Positions 1 through 5,618 of a stretch of DNA of 8,401 nt are shown here, piece after piece. Made by a program: the position numbers and the translations under genes. This DNA is from an uncultured Clostridiaceae bacterium. GTDB taxonomy: Bacteria; Bacillota; Clostridia; TANB77; CAG-508. The stretch lies in NCBI GenBank assembly GCA_905198755.1, contig CAJKDR010000041.1, positions 1 to 8,401 on the forward strand. Direction: 5' to 3'. How positions within the stretch are numbered: the first letter of the stretch is position 1; every line of letters starts with the position of its first letter. The notes beneath the pieces were generated by a model. The model worked only from the letters and a program-made list of their open reading frames with translations, did no database searches and was not told where the DNA came from.

Positions 1-650
1 GTAATTTTATCTATTTCTGAATTGAGTGCTAAAATAGAATCCTCTATTATGGGAAGATATTGAATTTGCTTAGGCTTAGAAATTATCTTTTTAGAACAAA
101 CTAAATCGATTTTTTCTAAAAGTTTATTCAAAGTTTTTTCTTTTCTGGCAATTGTGCCAACTACAGGTACACCTAATAATTCTTCTAACTTTTTTAAATC
201 AACTTTAATATTTTTCTTTTTAGCTTCATCTAAAAGATTAACACAAACGATTATATTAGAAGTAATTTCCATTGTTTGAAAAACAAGATTAAGGTTACGT
301 TCTAAACAAGTAGCATCAACAACTACTACAGTAGCATCAGGTTTTCCAAAACAAATATAGTCTCTAGCAATTTCTTCTTCTTGAGAGTTAGACATAAGGG
401 AATATGTACCAGGAATATCTATTAATAAAAAGTTTTTATTTTTATAATTACAAGTACCACTGGCATTAGCAACTGTTTTTCCAGGCCAGTTACCTGTATG
501 TTGATGCAAGCCAGTTAAGCTATTAAAAATGGTACTTTTGCCAACATTGGGATTTCCAGCAAAAGCAACAGTAAAATCAGAATTATCCTGAATTTGTTTT
601 AAATCTTCAGAAAGAAGATTAGAACCAGTAGAACTAGAAGTAAGTCCCAT
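1..650 (-). CDS. feoB: Ferrous iron transporter FeoB, N-terminal GTPase part (runs off the left edge)
   Basis: FeoB is an inner-membrane Fe(II) uptake protein with an N-terminal cytoplasmic G domain; only the first 216 codons are in the window. The start is the ATG at 650-648, preceded by AGGTGATTTT as ribosome-binding site. After about 25 polar residues the G motifs appear in order: G1 GNPNVGKS (residues 32-39), the FeoB-typical HTGNWPGKTV (51-60) with the G2 threonine at 59, G3 DIPG (78-81), G4 NLLD (138-141) and a G5-like TIARKEK near 166-172. The gate/core membrane domain would lie beyond position 1. The gene is preceded on the same strand by a terminator and a candidate promoter, so it may be transcribed separately from feoA. 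Codons end mostly in T, unlike the A-ending codons of the plus-strand genes. The identification is secure; whether the full gene is intact cannot be seen. Confidence 0.97.
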   Translation of the reverse strand, partial: MGLTSSSTGSNLLSEDLKQIQDNSDFTVAFAGNPNVGKSTIFNSLTGLHQHTGNWPGKTVANASGTCNYKNKNFLLIDIPGTYSLMSNSQEEEIARDYICFGKPDATVVVVDATCLERNLNLVFQTMEITSNIIVCVNLLDEAKKKNIKVDLKKLEELLGVPVVGTIARKEKTLNKLLEKIDLVCSKKIISKPKQIQYLPIIEDSILALNSEIDKI

Positions 651-678
651 AAAATCACCTCATATAATAAGATAAGAT

Positions 679-707
679 ATAATATGAAAATAAAATAAAA
701 ATGTGAA
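679..707 (-). promoter_or_regulatory. Candidate promoter for feoB
   Basis: On the minus strand TTCACA (707-702) and TATTAT (684-679) are separated by 17 bases, upstream of the feoB start at 650. The -35 overlaps the T-run of the preceding terminator. The area is so AT-rich that this match is only moderately informative. Confidence 0.4.
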
Positions 708-736
708 AAAGGAGATATCATTGATATCTCCTTTTT
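706..736 (-). terminator. Intrinsic terminator after the small gene upstream of feoB
   Basis: A 14-bp perfect inverted repeat pairs 706-719 with 723-736 around a three-base loop. The stem contains GGAGATATC/GATATCTCC flanked by A5 and T5. Read on the minus strand it begins three bases after the TAG stop of the small gene and ends in a T5 run. It should end that transcript before feoB, although read-through is possible. The flanking A and T runs make it potentially bidirectional. Confidence 0.85.
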
Positions 737-739
737 ACA

Positions 740-970
740 CTAAATTTTGTAGTGTAGAACTACTGTGCGTTTCATTCCATTCTCTTCAATGTAACCAGAT
801 AATGTAGTTTTCCATCCTTTATGAGCCTGTTCGACATCATTAATTTTAGTAACTACCTCGTCTTCTGAGATGTACAAATGAGGAGCACGGAAAATCTCAA
901 CGAATTTATCAGGATTTTCTTTCTTTAAATTTAAATAAGCCTGATCCAGTTGTTGTTGTGTGAGTTTCAT
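740..970 (-). CDS. Uncharacterised 76-residue protein between feoA and feoB
   Basis: I do not recognise the family. The start chosen is the ATG at 970-968 (protein begins MKLTQQQLDQ), because GAAAGGA lies 8 bases upstream. A longer frame from a TTG at 1006 lacks a ribosome-binding site and would start inside a palindrome. The product is soluble-looking and charged, with no signal peptide, membrane segment or cysteines. It has a likely N-terminal helix (about residues 3-18) and a C-terminal strand-like segment ending KRTVVLHYKI. The gene has its own extended -10 promoter, an inverted-repeat candidate operator and a terminator three bases past its stop, so it looks like a complete single-gene transcription unit. 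A hand count gives 79 G+C in 231 bases (about 34%), against about 27% in sampled stretches of neighbouring genes. That could mean a different origin, or strong expression. A role in iron handling is suggested by position only. Confidence 0.75.
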   Translation of the reverse strand: MKLTQQQLDQAYLNLKKENPDKFVEIFRAPHLYISEDEVVTKINDVEQAHKGWKTTLSGYIEENGMKRTVVLHYKI

Positions 971-990
971 AAATTTCATCCTTTCAAATT

Positions 991-1009
991 CTGTTGTGAT
1001 ATTCAACAG
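991..1009 (-). repeat. Short palindrome in the leader of the small gene
   Basis: CTGTTG and CAACAG form a 6-bp inverted repeat with a 7-base spacer, about 14 bases after the -10 of the 76-residue gene and before its ribosome-binding site. It could be a DNA operator or a small leader hairpin. It overlaps one arm of the larger inverted repeat at 997-1050. Confidence 0.5.
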
Positions 1010-1050
1010 TTAATATAATTATATTATATCATAAATAGTGTTCAATATCA
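997..1050. promoter_or_regulatory. Inverted-repeat candidate operator flanking a -10 box
   Basis: Read on the minus strand, TGATATTGAACA (1050-1039) overlaps the -35 of the small-gene promoter, and TGTTGAATATCA (1008-997) lies just past the -10. They are inverted copies matching at 11 of 12 positions, with 30 bases between them. Two inverted sites bracketing the core promoter fit a repressor or regulator binding arrangement, but no regulator is identified. Confidence 0.45.
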
Positions 1051-1051
1051 A
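1023..1051 (-). promoter_or_regulatory. Sigma-A-type promoter with extended -10 for the 76-residue gene
   Basis: On the minus strand TTGATA (1051-1046), a 17-base spacer and TATAAT (1028-1023) are found. TG one base before the -10 makes an extended -10. Transcription would start near 1016, leaving a leader of about 45 bases. It lies between the feoA stop and the small gene. Confidence 0.8.
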
Positions 1052-1068
1052 ATGGGCAACACTCTATA

Positions 1069-1288
1069 TTACTTTAGATTTATGAATTTACTGTCTTCTT
1101 TACGAATTGAAATAAGGGTATTTCTAACTTCAAAAGCAACAGGATCTCCAGAAGGACTTTTTAGAATAGGTTTAATTTTTGTGCCGACTTACAAGACCTA
1201 AATCCAATAATCTTCTACGTATATTATCAGCACAATTTATATCTTTAATAATAGCAACTGTATTTAAAGGTAATTCGTATAAAGTCAT
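1069..1288 (-). pseudogene. feoA: FeoA with an apparent +1 frameshift
   Basis: FeoA is a small cytoplasmic SH3-like protein that supports FeoB in Fe(II) uptake. The ATG at 1288-1286 follows an excellent AGGAGGT site. The first frame reads MTLYELPLNT, then a segment containing INCADNIRRRLLDLGLVS, which is typical of FeoA. It then hits a stop at an AAT TAA near 1171-1176. Skipping one base (the G at about 1186 on the plus strand) restores GTKIKPILKSPSGDPVAFE and continues to a stop at 1071-1069. The repaired protein would be 72 residues, normal for FeoA (about 75). The lesion is a single base, so it may be a sequencing or assembly error or a recent inactivation; there is no other decay. feoA, the small gene and feoB lie in the same orientation. 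Confidence 0.88.
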
Positions 1289-1358
1289 ATTAATATTACC
1301 TCCTATAGTATAATATAAAAAATAACCCCAAAAAGTGACGAAAAATAAAATAAATTGG

Positions 1359-1387
1359 TTGACTAATTATGGATTTGCATATAAAAT
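1359..1387 (+). promoter_or_regulatory. Promoter of dut
   Basis: TTGACT (1359-1364), a 17-base spacer and TAAAAT (1382-1387) lie 36 bases before the dut ATG. Transcription would start near 1394. The promoter is in the divergent region shared with feoA. It has the same spacing and the same -10 as the tyrS promoter at 3116-3144. Confidence 0.8.
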
Positions 1388-1423
1388 ATAGTAGAAATAG
1401 TTAAAAGCGAAAGGAAGTTTAAA

Positions 1424-1885
1424 ATGGAAAAAATAAGAGGATTTGAAGTTGCAAAAGGTTTTGAAGATAAAAATATAAACTTACCAATAAGAAAAACAAA
1501 ATATTCAGCAGGATATGATATAGAAGCTGCAGAAGATTGTACAATACCAGCTTTTAAACCAGGACAAGCACCAACACTTGTAAAAACAGGCTTAAAAGCC
1601 TATATGAAAGATGACGAATACCTAATGCTATGCAATAGAAGTTCTAACCCTAAGAAAAAAGGATTAATATTAGCAAATAGTGTAGGAATAGTAGATAAAG
1701 ATTACTACGAAAATCCAGATAATGATGGACATATAATGTTTGCATTTTTCAATGTTAAAGATGTAGATGTCGAAATAAAAAAAGGTGATGCAATAGGACA
1801 AGGTATATTTAAACAATATCTTGTAACAGATGATGATGTTGCAGAAGGAGAAAGATTAGGTGGATTTGGTTCTACAAATAAATAA
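1424..1885 (+). CDS. dut: dUTP diphosphatase (trimeric dUTPase)
   Basis: The enzyme hydrolyses dUTP to dUMP and pyrophosphate, keeping uracil out of DNA and supplying dUMP for dTTP synthesis. The 153 residues carry all five trimeric dUTPase motifs: I AGYDIEA (29-35), II NRSSNPKKKG (71-80), III VGIVDKDYYEN (87-97) with the catalytic Asp91 and nucleotide-binding Tyr94, IV GDAIGQGIF (121-129), and V RLGGFGSTNK (144-153), the mobile C-terminal arm. Motif III is followed by NPDNDGHI instead of the short loop of the E. coli enzyme, which matches a variant seen in Firmicutes and their phages. The ATG start has AAGGAAG 6 bases upstream. The gene is first after its promoter and is followed by a short hairpin and ylmH on the same strand. 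There is no nearby phage gene, so I read it as the chromosomal copy. Confidence 0.97.
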   Translation: MEKIRGFEVAKGFEDKNINLPIRKTKYSAGYDIEAAEDCTIPAFKPGQAPTLVKTGLKAYMKDDEYLMLCNRSSNPKKKGLILANSVGIVDKDYYENPDNDGHIMFAFFNVKDVDVEIKKGDAIGQGIFKQYLVTDDDVAEGERLGGFGSTNK

Positions 1886-1901
1886 TATTAAAAATAAAAT
1901 A

Positions 1902-1926
1902 GGGGGCGGACGAAAATCCGTCCTTT
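1902..1926 (+). repeat. Short GC-rich hairpin between dut and ylmH, possible weak terminator
   Basis: GGACG (1908-1912) pairs with CGTCC (1919-1923) around a six-base loop and is followed by TTT then AACA, which is weak for a terminator. It begins GGGCGGACGA (1904-1913), identical to the start of the larger element at 2757-2766. Both elements are also followed by ATAAGGAA. It may be a short member of the same repeat family, and it may attenuate dut read-through into ylmH. Confidence 0.55.
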
Positions 1927-1942
1927 AACATAAGGAAAGAAA

Positions 1943-2749
1943 ATGGATAAAAGATTAATTTTAAATAAATATTCAAAACCAGAAGAAAAACTTTTAATTT
2001 CAAAAATGATAGATAAAATTGAGTTAACAACGAATAAAAATAAAATACAAAATACAGATTTCTTAGATATTTATCAAAGTCATTTATTAGAAAAGATACT
2101 AAAGCAAGAAAAAGTAGAAAACTATATTATTAATGGAGGAATAAGTGATTCTGAAAGAAATATAATAGTATTTTTTCCTGAAAAGTTATCAGAAATAGTA
2201 AATACAAATACATCAAAAATTTTACCTATAAAATGTATAAGAATAAAATTACCAAAAGAAATGTATGGTAAATATACACATAGAGATTACCTAGGGGGAC
2301 TCATAAAATTAGGAATAAAAAGAGAAAAAATTGGAGATATATTAGTATTTGAAGATGGGGCAGATATATTAATTTTAGAAGAAATATATAAATTTGTGAT
2401 AACTAATATTACACAATTAACAAGATTTTCTAAATCAGAAATAGAAGTTGTAAATTTAGAAGATGTAAGAGAAAAGAAAATTAATAAAAAAGAAATAAAT
2501 TTAATAGTTTCATCAATGAGGTTAGATTGTATAGTCTCAGAAATTGCAAAAACATCAAGAGGAAAAGCGGAAGAAATAATAAATGATGCAAGAGTATTTG
2601 TGAATTATGAGAACATAATGAAATCAACAAAACAAATAAAAGAAAAAGATATAATAACCATTAGAAGAATAGGAAAATTTAAGTTAGAAAAAATAGATGG
2701 AAAAACTAGAAATGACAGAGTGAAAATAATAGTAAGCCAATATATATAA
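1943..2749 (+). CDS. ylmH: YlmH, S4-domain ribosome-associated RNA-binding protein
   Basis: YlmH-family proteins bind RNA through a C-terminal S4 domain. B. subtilis YlmH has been linked to ribosome-associated quality control, where it acts on 50S subunits carrying stalled peptidyl-tRNA, in part overlapping RqcP. The 268-residue length is normal. The family signature HRDYLGGLIKLGIKREKIGDI lies at residues 113-133, beginning HRDYLG. The S4 domain spans about 190-240, with MRLDCIVSEI, the basic SRGKAEEII helix and the ARVFVN turn. ATG is chosen with AAGGAAAG just upstream. In many Firmicutes ylmH sits near divIVA and the cell-division genes; here it is between dut and rqcP. No strong promoter is visible after dut, so it is probably co-transcribed through the weak hairpin. 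The identification is firm; the RQC role rests on studies of homologues. Confidence 0.94.
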   Translation: MDKRLILNKYSKPEEKLLISKMIDKIELTTNKNKIQNTDFLDIYQSHLLEKILKQEKVENYIINGGISDSERNIIVFFPEKLSEIVNTNTSKILPIKCIRIKLPKEMYGKYTHRDYLGGLIKLGIKREKIGDILVFEDGADILILEEIYKFVITNITQLTRFSKSEIEVVNLEDVREKKINKKEINLIVSSMRLDCIVSEIAKTSRGKAEEIINDARVFVNYENIMKSTKQIKEKDIITIRRIGKFKLEKIDGKTRNDRVKIIVSQYI

Positions 2750-2845
2750 AATTGTAGGGCGGACGACCATACTGTGTACGCTGTAACTGTAACGAGCATA
2801 GCTCGAACAGTTTCAAGTGTGTCTGCCAGATAAGGAATACAATTT
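2749..2845. repeat. Nested palindromic element between ylmH and rqcP
   Basis: Three concentric inverted repeats are present. The outer arms are AAATTGTA (2749-2756) and TACAATTT (2838-2845). The middle arms are GGCGGAC (2758-2764) and GTCTGCC (2821-2827), pairing with one G-U. The inner arms are AACTGT/ACAGTT (2785-2790/2807-2812) and CGAGC/GCTCG (2793-2797/2801-2805) around an ATA loop. A hand count gives 38 G+C in the 74 bases 2757-2830 (51%), roughly double the surroundings. There is no T-run, so it is not a standard terminator. It looks like a REP/MITE-type intergenic repeat or a structured RNA spacer. The shared GGGCGGACGA with 1904-1913 supports a repeat family. Confidence 0.7.
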
Positions 2846-2863
2846 ATAATAAAGGAGAATAAA

Positions 2864-3100
2864 ATGCGTATAGATAAATTTTTGAAAGTATCAAGAGTAA
2901 TAAAAAGAAGAACTGTGGCAAACGAAGCGGCAGACAGTGGAAGAATAAGTGTAAACGGAAAAATAGTAAAGCCAAGTTATGAAGTAAAAATAGGAGATAT
3001 TGTGGAAGTAAAATTTGGAGATAAAACATCAAAATTTGAGATAATAGAAATACCAAAAGTACAAGGAAAAAATATGCCAGAATTAATAAAAATACTTTAA
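2864..3100 (+). CDS. rqcP: RqcP (YabO/Hsp15-like S4 protein), ribosome quality-control elongation factor
   Basis: In B. subtilis RqcP works with RqcH on the stalled 50S subunit, where it stabilises the P-site tRNA while alanine tails are added to the stuck nascent chain. The 78-residue protein is nearly all S4 domain: MRIDKFLKVSRVIKRRTVAN (1-20), then AADSGRISVNGKIVKPSYEVK and GDIVEVKFGD, closely resembling B. subtilis RqcP (about 86 residues), including the basic IKRRT stretch expected to touch rRNA/tRNA. AAAGGAG lies 6 bases before the ATG. It follows ylmH across the palindromic element and precedes tyrS, which has its own promoter. It is not beside the yabP/yabQ sporulation genes, its common clostridial setting. 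Another Hsp15-like S4 paralogue is the main alternative. Confidence 0.9.
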   Translation: MRIDKFLKVSRVIKRRTVANEAADSGRISVNGKIVKPSYEVKIGDIVEVKFGDKTSKFEIIEIPKVQGKNMPELIKIL

Positions 3101-3115
3101 ACATTGTAACTTTAC

Positions 3116-3144
3116 TTGACAGATAAATAGAAGACATATAAAAT
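3116..3144 (+). promoter_or_regulatory. Promoter of tyrS
   Basis: A consensus TTGACA (3116-3121), a 17-base spacer and TAAAAT (3139-3144) lie just after the rqcP stop. Transcription would start near 3151, giving a leader of about 20 bases before the TTG. That is far too short for a T-box, so tyrS appears not to be under tRNA-Tyr antitermination from this promoter. Confidence 0.85.
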
Positions 3145-3170
3145 AAAATGAGTGAAGGGAGAAGAGAAAT

Positions 3171-4388
3171 TTGGAAAACATATATGATATATTAAAAGAA
3201 AGAGATTTAATTAAGCAAATAACATTTGAAGAAGAATTTAAAGAAATGGTGAAAAATAAAAAAACATCAGTATATTTAGGAATAGATCCAACAGCAGATA
3301 GCATACACATAGGACACTTTATTCCATTAATGATGATGTCATATTTTCAACAATGTGGACATAGACCAATAATATTAATTGGTGGAGGAACAGCATTTAT
3401 AGGTGACCCTAGTGGTAAAACAGATATGAGAAAAATGCTTTCAAAAGAAGACATCTCTAGGAATGTTGATAATATAATAAAACAAGTTAGCAAATTTATA
3501 TCTTTTGAAGGTGAAAATGCAGCAATCATTGTAAATAATGGAGATTGGATATTAGATTTAAATTATATGGAATTTATACGTACATATGGAATATATTTTA
3601 ATGTAAATCATATGTTATCAGCAGAATGTTTTAAACAACGTATGGAAAAAGGATTAACATTTTTTGAACTTAACTATATGTTAATGCAAAGTTACGATTT
3701 CTTACACCTATTCGAAACAGAAGGATGTACAGTTGAAATAGGTGGAGATGACCAATGGTCAAATATGCTTGCAGGTGTTGATTTGATTAGAAAGATACAT
3801 AAAAATGGTAGTTTCTGTGTAACATGTCCATTATTATTAAATGCAGAAGGAAAGAAAATGGGAAAGACAGTAAAAGGAGCATTATGGCTTGATAGCAAAA
3901 AAACATCACCATATGAATTCTATCAATACTGGAGAAATATACAAGATAGTGAAGTATATGATGTTTTAAGAATGCTTACACGTTTACCAATGTCAGAAGT
4001 AAAAAGACTATCAGAATTGAAAGATGAAAACATAAATGAGGCTAAAAAAATAGCAGCATATGAAATAACAAAATTAATACATGGAGAAGAAGAAGCAATA
4101 AAAGCAAAAGAAGCAACAGAAGCGTTGTTTGAAGGAAAAGGTAGCATAGAAAATATGCCAAGTATAAAAATAGAAGATAGTAGCATATCAATAATAGATG
4201 TTTTAGTATTAGCACAAATAGTTCCATCAAAAGGTCAAGCAAGAAAATTAATAGAACAAGGTGGAATAACACTAAATGATGAAAAAATAACAGATGTAGC
4301 ATATACAATTGATGATAAAGACTTTAAAGAAGGATATGCAATACTAAAAAAAGGAAAAAAAGTATTCTATAAAATAGAAAGAGATTAA
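3171..4388 (+). CDS. tyrS: Tyrosyl-tRNA synthetase
   Basis: This class I aminoacyl-tRNA synthetase charges tRNA-Tyr with tyrosine in the cytosol. The 405 residues hold YLGIDPTADSIHIGHF, with the HIGH motif at 46-49. FIGDPSGKT is at 77-84, MQSYDFLHL (172-180) and GGDDQWSN (191-198) form the tyrosine/AMP pocket, and KMGKT (229-233) is the KMSKS loop. A C-terminal S4 tRNA-binding domain covers about 340-402, with PSKGQARKLIEQGGITLN. The start is a TTG with GAAGGGAG upstream; an ATG at 3148 is out of frame. The length is typical for bacterial TyrRS. It is the third S4-domain gene in a row, is driven by its own promoter, and is followed by a strong terminator. Confidence 0.98.
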   Translation: MENIYDILKERDLIKQITFEEEFKEMVKNKKTSVYLGIDPTADSIHIGHFIPLMMMSYFQQCGHRPIILIGGGTAFIGDPSGKTDMRKMLSKEDISRNVDNIIKQVSKFISFEGENAAIIVNNGDWILDLNYMEFIRTYGIYFNVNHMLSAECFKQRMEKGLTFFELNYMLMQSYDFLHLFETEGCTVEIGGDDQWSNMLAGVDLIRKIHKNGSFCVTCPLLLNAEGKKMGKTVKGALWLDSKKTSPYEFYQYWRNIQDSEVYDVLRMLTRLPMSEVKRLSELKDENINEAKKIAAYEITKLIHGEEEAIKAKEATEALFEGKGSIENMPSIKIEDSSISIIDVLVLAQIVPSKGQARKLIEQGGITLNDEKITDVAYTIDDKDFKEGYAILKKGKKVFYKIERD

Positions 4389-4405
4389 TAATAAGAAAGA
4401 ATAAA

Positions 4406-4453
4406 CCTCTTATAATATGCATATAGTTATAGCATATTATAGGAGGATTTTTT
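4406..4453 (+). terminator. tyrS terminator whose 3' arm is the next gene's ribosome-binding site
   Basis: A 15-bp stem with one G-U pair joins 4406-4420 (starting CCTCTTATAA) to 4432-4446 (ending TATAGGAGG) with an 11-base loop. It is followed by A and then T6 (4448-4453). This is a convincing intrinsic terminator 18 bases past the tyrS stop. AGGAGG in the 3' arm lies 7 bases before the ATG at 4454, and the T-run forms the spacer, so a folded hairpin would also hide that ribosome-binding site. Confidence 0.9.
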
Positions 4454-4669
4454 ATGTTGTTTGTATTTAATAAAAATAAAATAATTTCATATTTTGTGGC
4501 AACTAGTGTAGTAGCCGTTTTATTTTTATTTTCAGTATCAATAATACCAAATGATGATGTAAAAATGATACAAGTATCTAGTAATATTAGTGAAAATAAT
4601 ATAGAAAATAAAATAGAGAATAATATAAATCAAATAGAACATAATTATAATAAGCAAAAAAGTAAGTGA
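4454..4669 (+). CDS. Small membrane-anchored protein of 71 residues, unknown function
   Basis: The N-terminus has two lysines (7 and 9), then a hydrophobic segment at about 11-31 ending in IIPNDD, consistent with a signal-anchor with the tail outside the membrane. Residues 40-71 are low-complexity and rich in N, E, K and I. The ATG has a perfect AGGAGG 7 bases away, but that site is buried in the tyrS terminator stem, so translation from read-through RNA would be poor unless the hairpin opens. After the TGA at 4667-4669 the same frame stays open for 24 similar N/K-rich codons, so the gene may once have been longer. The N-terminus reminds me, from memory, of anchors of clostridial sporulation cell-wall enzymes (polysaccharide deacetylase or amidase type), but no catalytic domain follows. 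It could be a remnant or a true small protein. Confidence 0.5.
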   Translation: MLFVFNKNKIISYFVATSVVAVLFLFSVSIIPNDDVKMIQVSSNISENNIENKIENNINQIEHNYNKQKSK

Positions 4670-4770
4670 AATAATAGAAATTATGAGCAAAAACATAGTA
4701 ATAAAAATAACATAAATGAAAGAAAAATAGAAAAAATAATATAAGAAATGCCTGGAAAATAAAGAAAAAA

Positions 4771-4793
4771 ACATAAAAATTAACTTTTTATGT
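4771..4793. repeat. AT hairpin just upstream of the SSB promoter
   Basis: ACATAAAAA (4771-4779) and TTTTTATGT (4785-4793) form a perfect 9-bp inverted repeat around TTAAC, ending at the first base of the -35 box (4793). It could be an operator or a weak terminator. In A-rich DNA it could also arise by chance. The rest of 4670-4913 holds no gene I can support. Confidence 0.4.
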
Positions 4794-4821
4794 AGACAAA
4801 ACCAAAAAAAGGTAGTATAAT
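4793..4821 (+). promoter_or_regulatory. Promoter of the SSB-family gene
   Basis: TAGACA (4793-4798), 17 bases and TATAAT (4816-4821) are found. Transcription would start near 4828, giving a leader of about 86 bases before the TTG at 4914. No convincing riboswitch fold is visible in that leader. Confidence 0.75.
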
Positions 4822-4913
4822 AAAGAAGTACCGACACAAAAGTAAGCATAAAAATAATCAATATGAATAGAATTACTTAAGAATAAATTTTAATATATTA
4901 GGGAGGAATAAAA

Positions 4914-5612
4914 TTGGATACAAATTATTCAGATAACAACCATTTAATATTAGTGGGAAAGGTAACAAGCGAAAAAAGATTTAGTCATGAAATATACGGA
5001 GAAAAGTTTTACATATTTGACATGGAGGTACCACGTTTAAGTGATACAACAGATATAATTCCAATAACAGCATCAGAAAGAATTATAAATGATGAATTAA
5101 TAGCTATTGGAAATAAACTAATTATAAAAGGACAATTTAGATCTTATAACAGTTATGAGAATGAAAGAAATAAATTAATACTAACAGTATTTGCAAAAGA
5201 TGTTATTTTAGCAGAGGACGAAAATTTATCAGAAGAAGAAAAAGAAGAAACACAAAGAACATCAAATGAAGTAACATTAGTGGGATACATCTGTAAAAAA
5301 CCAATATATAGACAAACACCATTTGGAAGAGAAATTGCAGATATTTTATTAGCAGTAAATAGAGCATATAATAAATCAGATTATATACCATCAATAGCAT
5401 GGGGAAGAAATGCAAGATTTAGTCAAAATCTACCAACAGGAACAGAAGTAAAAATAATTGGTAGAGTGCAATCAAGAAATTATGAGAAAAAACATGAAGA
5501 TGGAACAATAGAAAATAGAGTAGCATATGAAGTTTCAATATCAAGCTTAGAAGTAATAGATGCAGACAATGAATTTATAAAAAAAGAAGAAACTTCAGAA
5601 GAAGCAGTATAG
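4914..5612 (+). CDS. Tandem OB-fold single-stranded DNA-binding protein
   Basis: The protein of 232 residues contains two SSB-like OB folds. The first is about residues 9-100 (HLILVGKVTSEKRF to FAKDVILAE). An acidic linker follows (101-115, rich in E). The second is about 118-216 (NEVTLVGYICKKPIYRQTPFGREIADILLAV to SISSLEVID) and keeps the more canonical SSB features: the PFGREIADILLAVNR strand, the IPSIAWGRNA strand and GTEVKIIGRVQSRNY. A fused pair could act as a dimer in place of the usual tetramer. The C-terminus is acidic (KKEETSEEAV) but lacks the DDDIPF-like tip that recruits partners in classical SSB. The start is TTG with GGGAGG 7 bases upstream. It has its own promoter and terminator. 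Such double-OB SSB relatives occur in Clostridia as I recall; whether this is the main replicative SSB cannot be told here. Confidence 0.88.
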   Translation: MDTNYSDNNHLILVGKVTSEKRFSHEIYGEKFYIFDMEVPRLSDTTDIIPITASERIINDELIAIGNKLIIKGQFRSYNSYENERNKLILTVFAKDVILAEDENLSEEEKEETQRTSNEVTLVGYICKKPIYRQTPFGREIADILLAVNRAYNKSDYIPSIAWGRNARFSQNLPTGTEVKIIGRVQSRNYEKKHEDGTIENRVAYEVSISSLEVIDADNEFIKKEETSEEAV

Positions 5613-5618
5613 AATAAT

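Noticed and set aside
971..1006. Longer N-terminus for the 76-residue gene using a TTG at 1006
   Set aside because: No ribosome-binding site precedes it and it begins inside a palindrome, while the ATG at 970 has GAAAGGA at 8 bases.
3101..3170. T-box riboswitch upstream of tyrS
   Set aside because: The gap is only 70 bases and contains a strong promoter starting the RNA about 20 bases before the start codon; there is no room for a T-box.
4042..4308. Leucine-rich minus-strand frame opposite tyrS
   Set aside because: The leucine runs are complements of AAG/GAA/TAA-rich coding sequence; it looks like a membrane protein only through base composition.
4667..4741. TGA recoding that would extend the small ORF
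   Set aside because: No recognisable gene here uses in-frame TGA, and the downstream codons are low-complexity, so a normal stop is the simpler reading.
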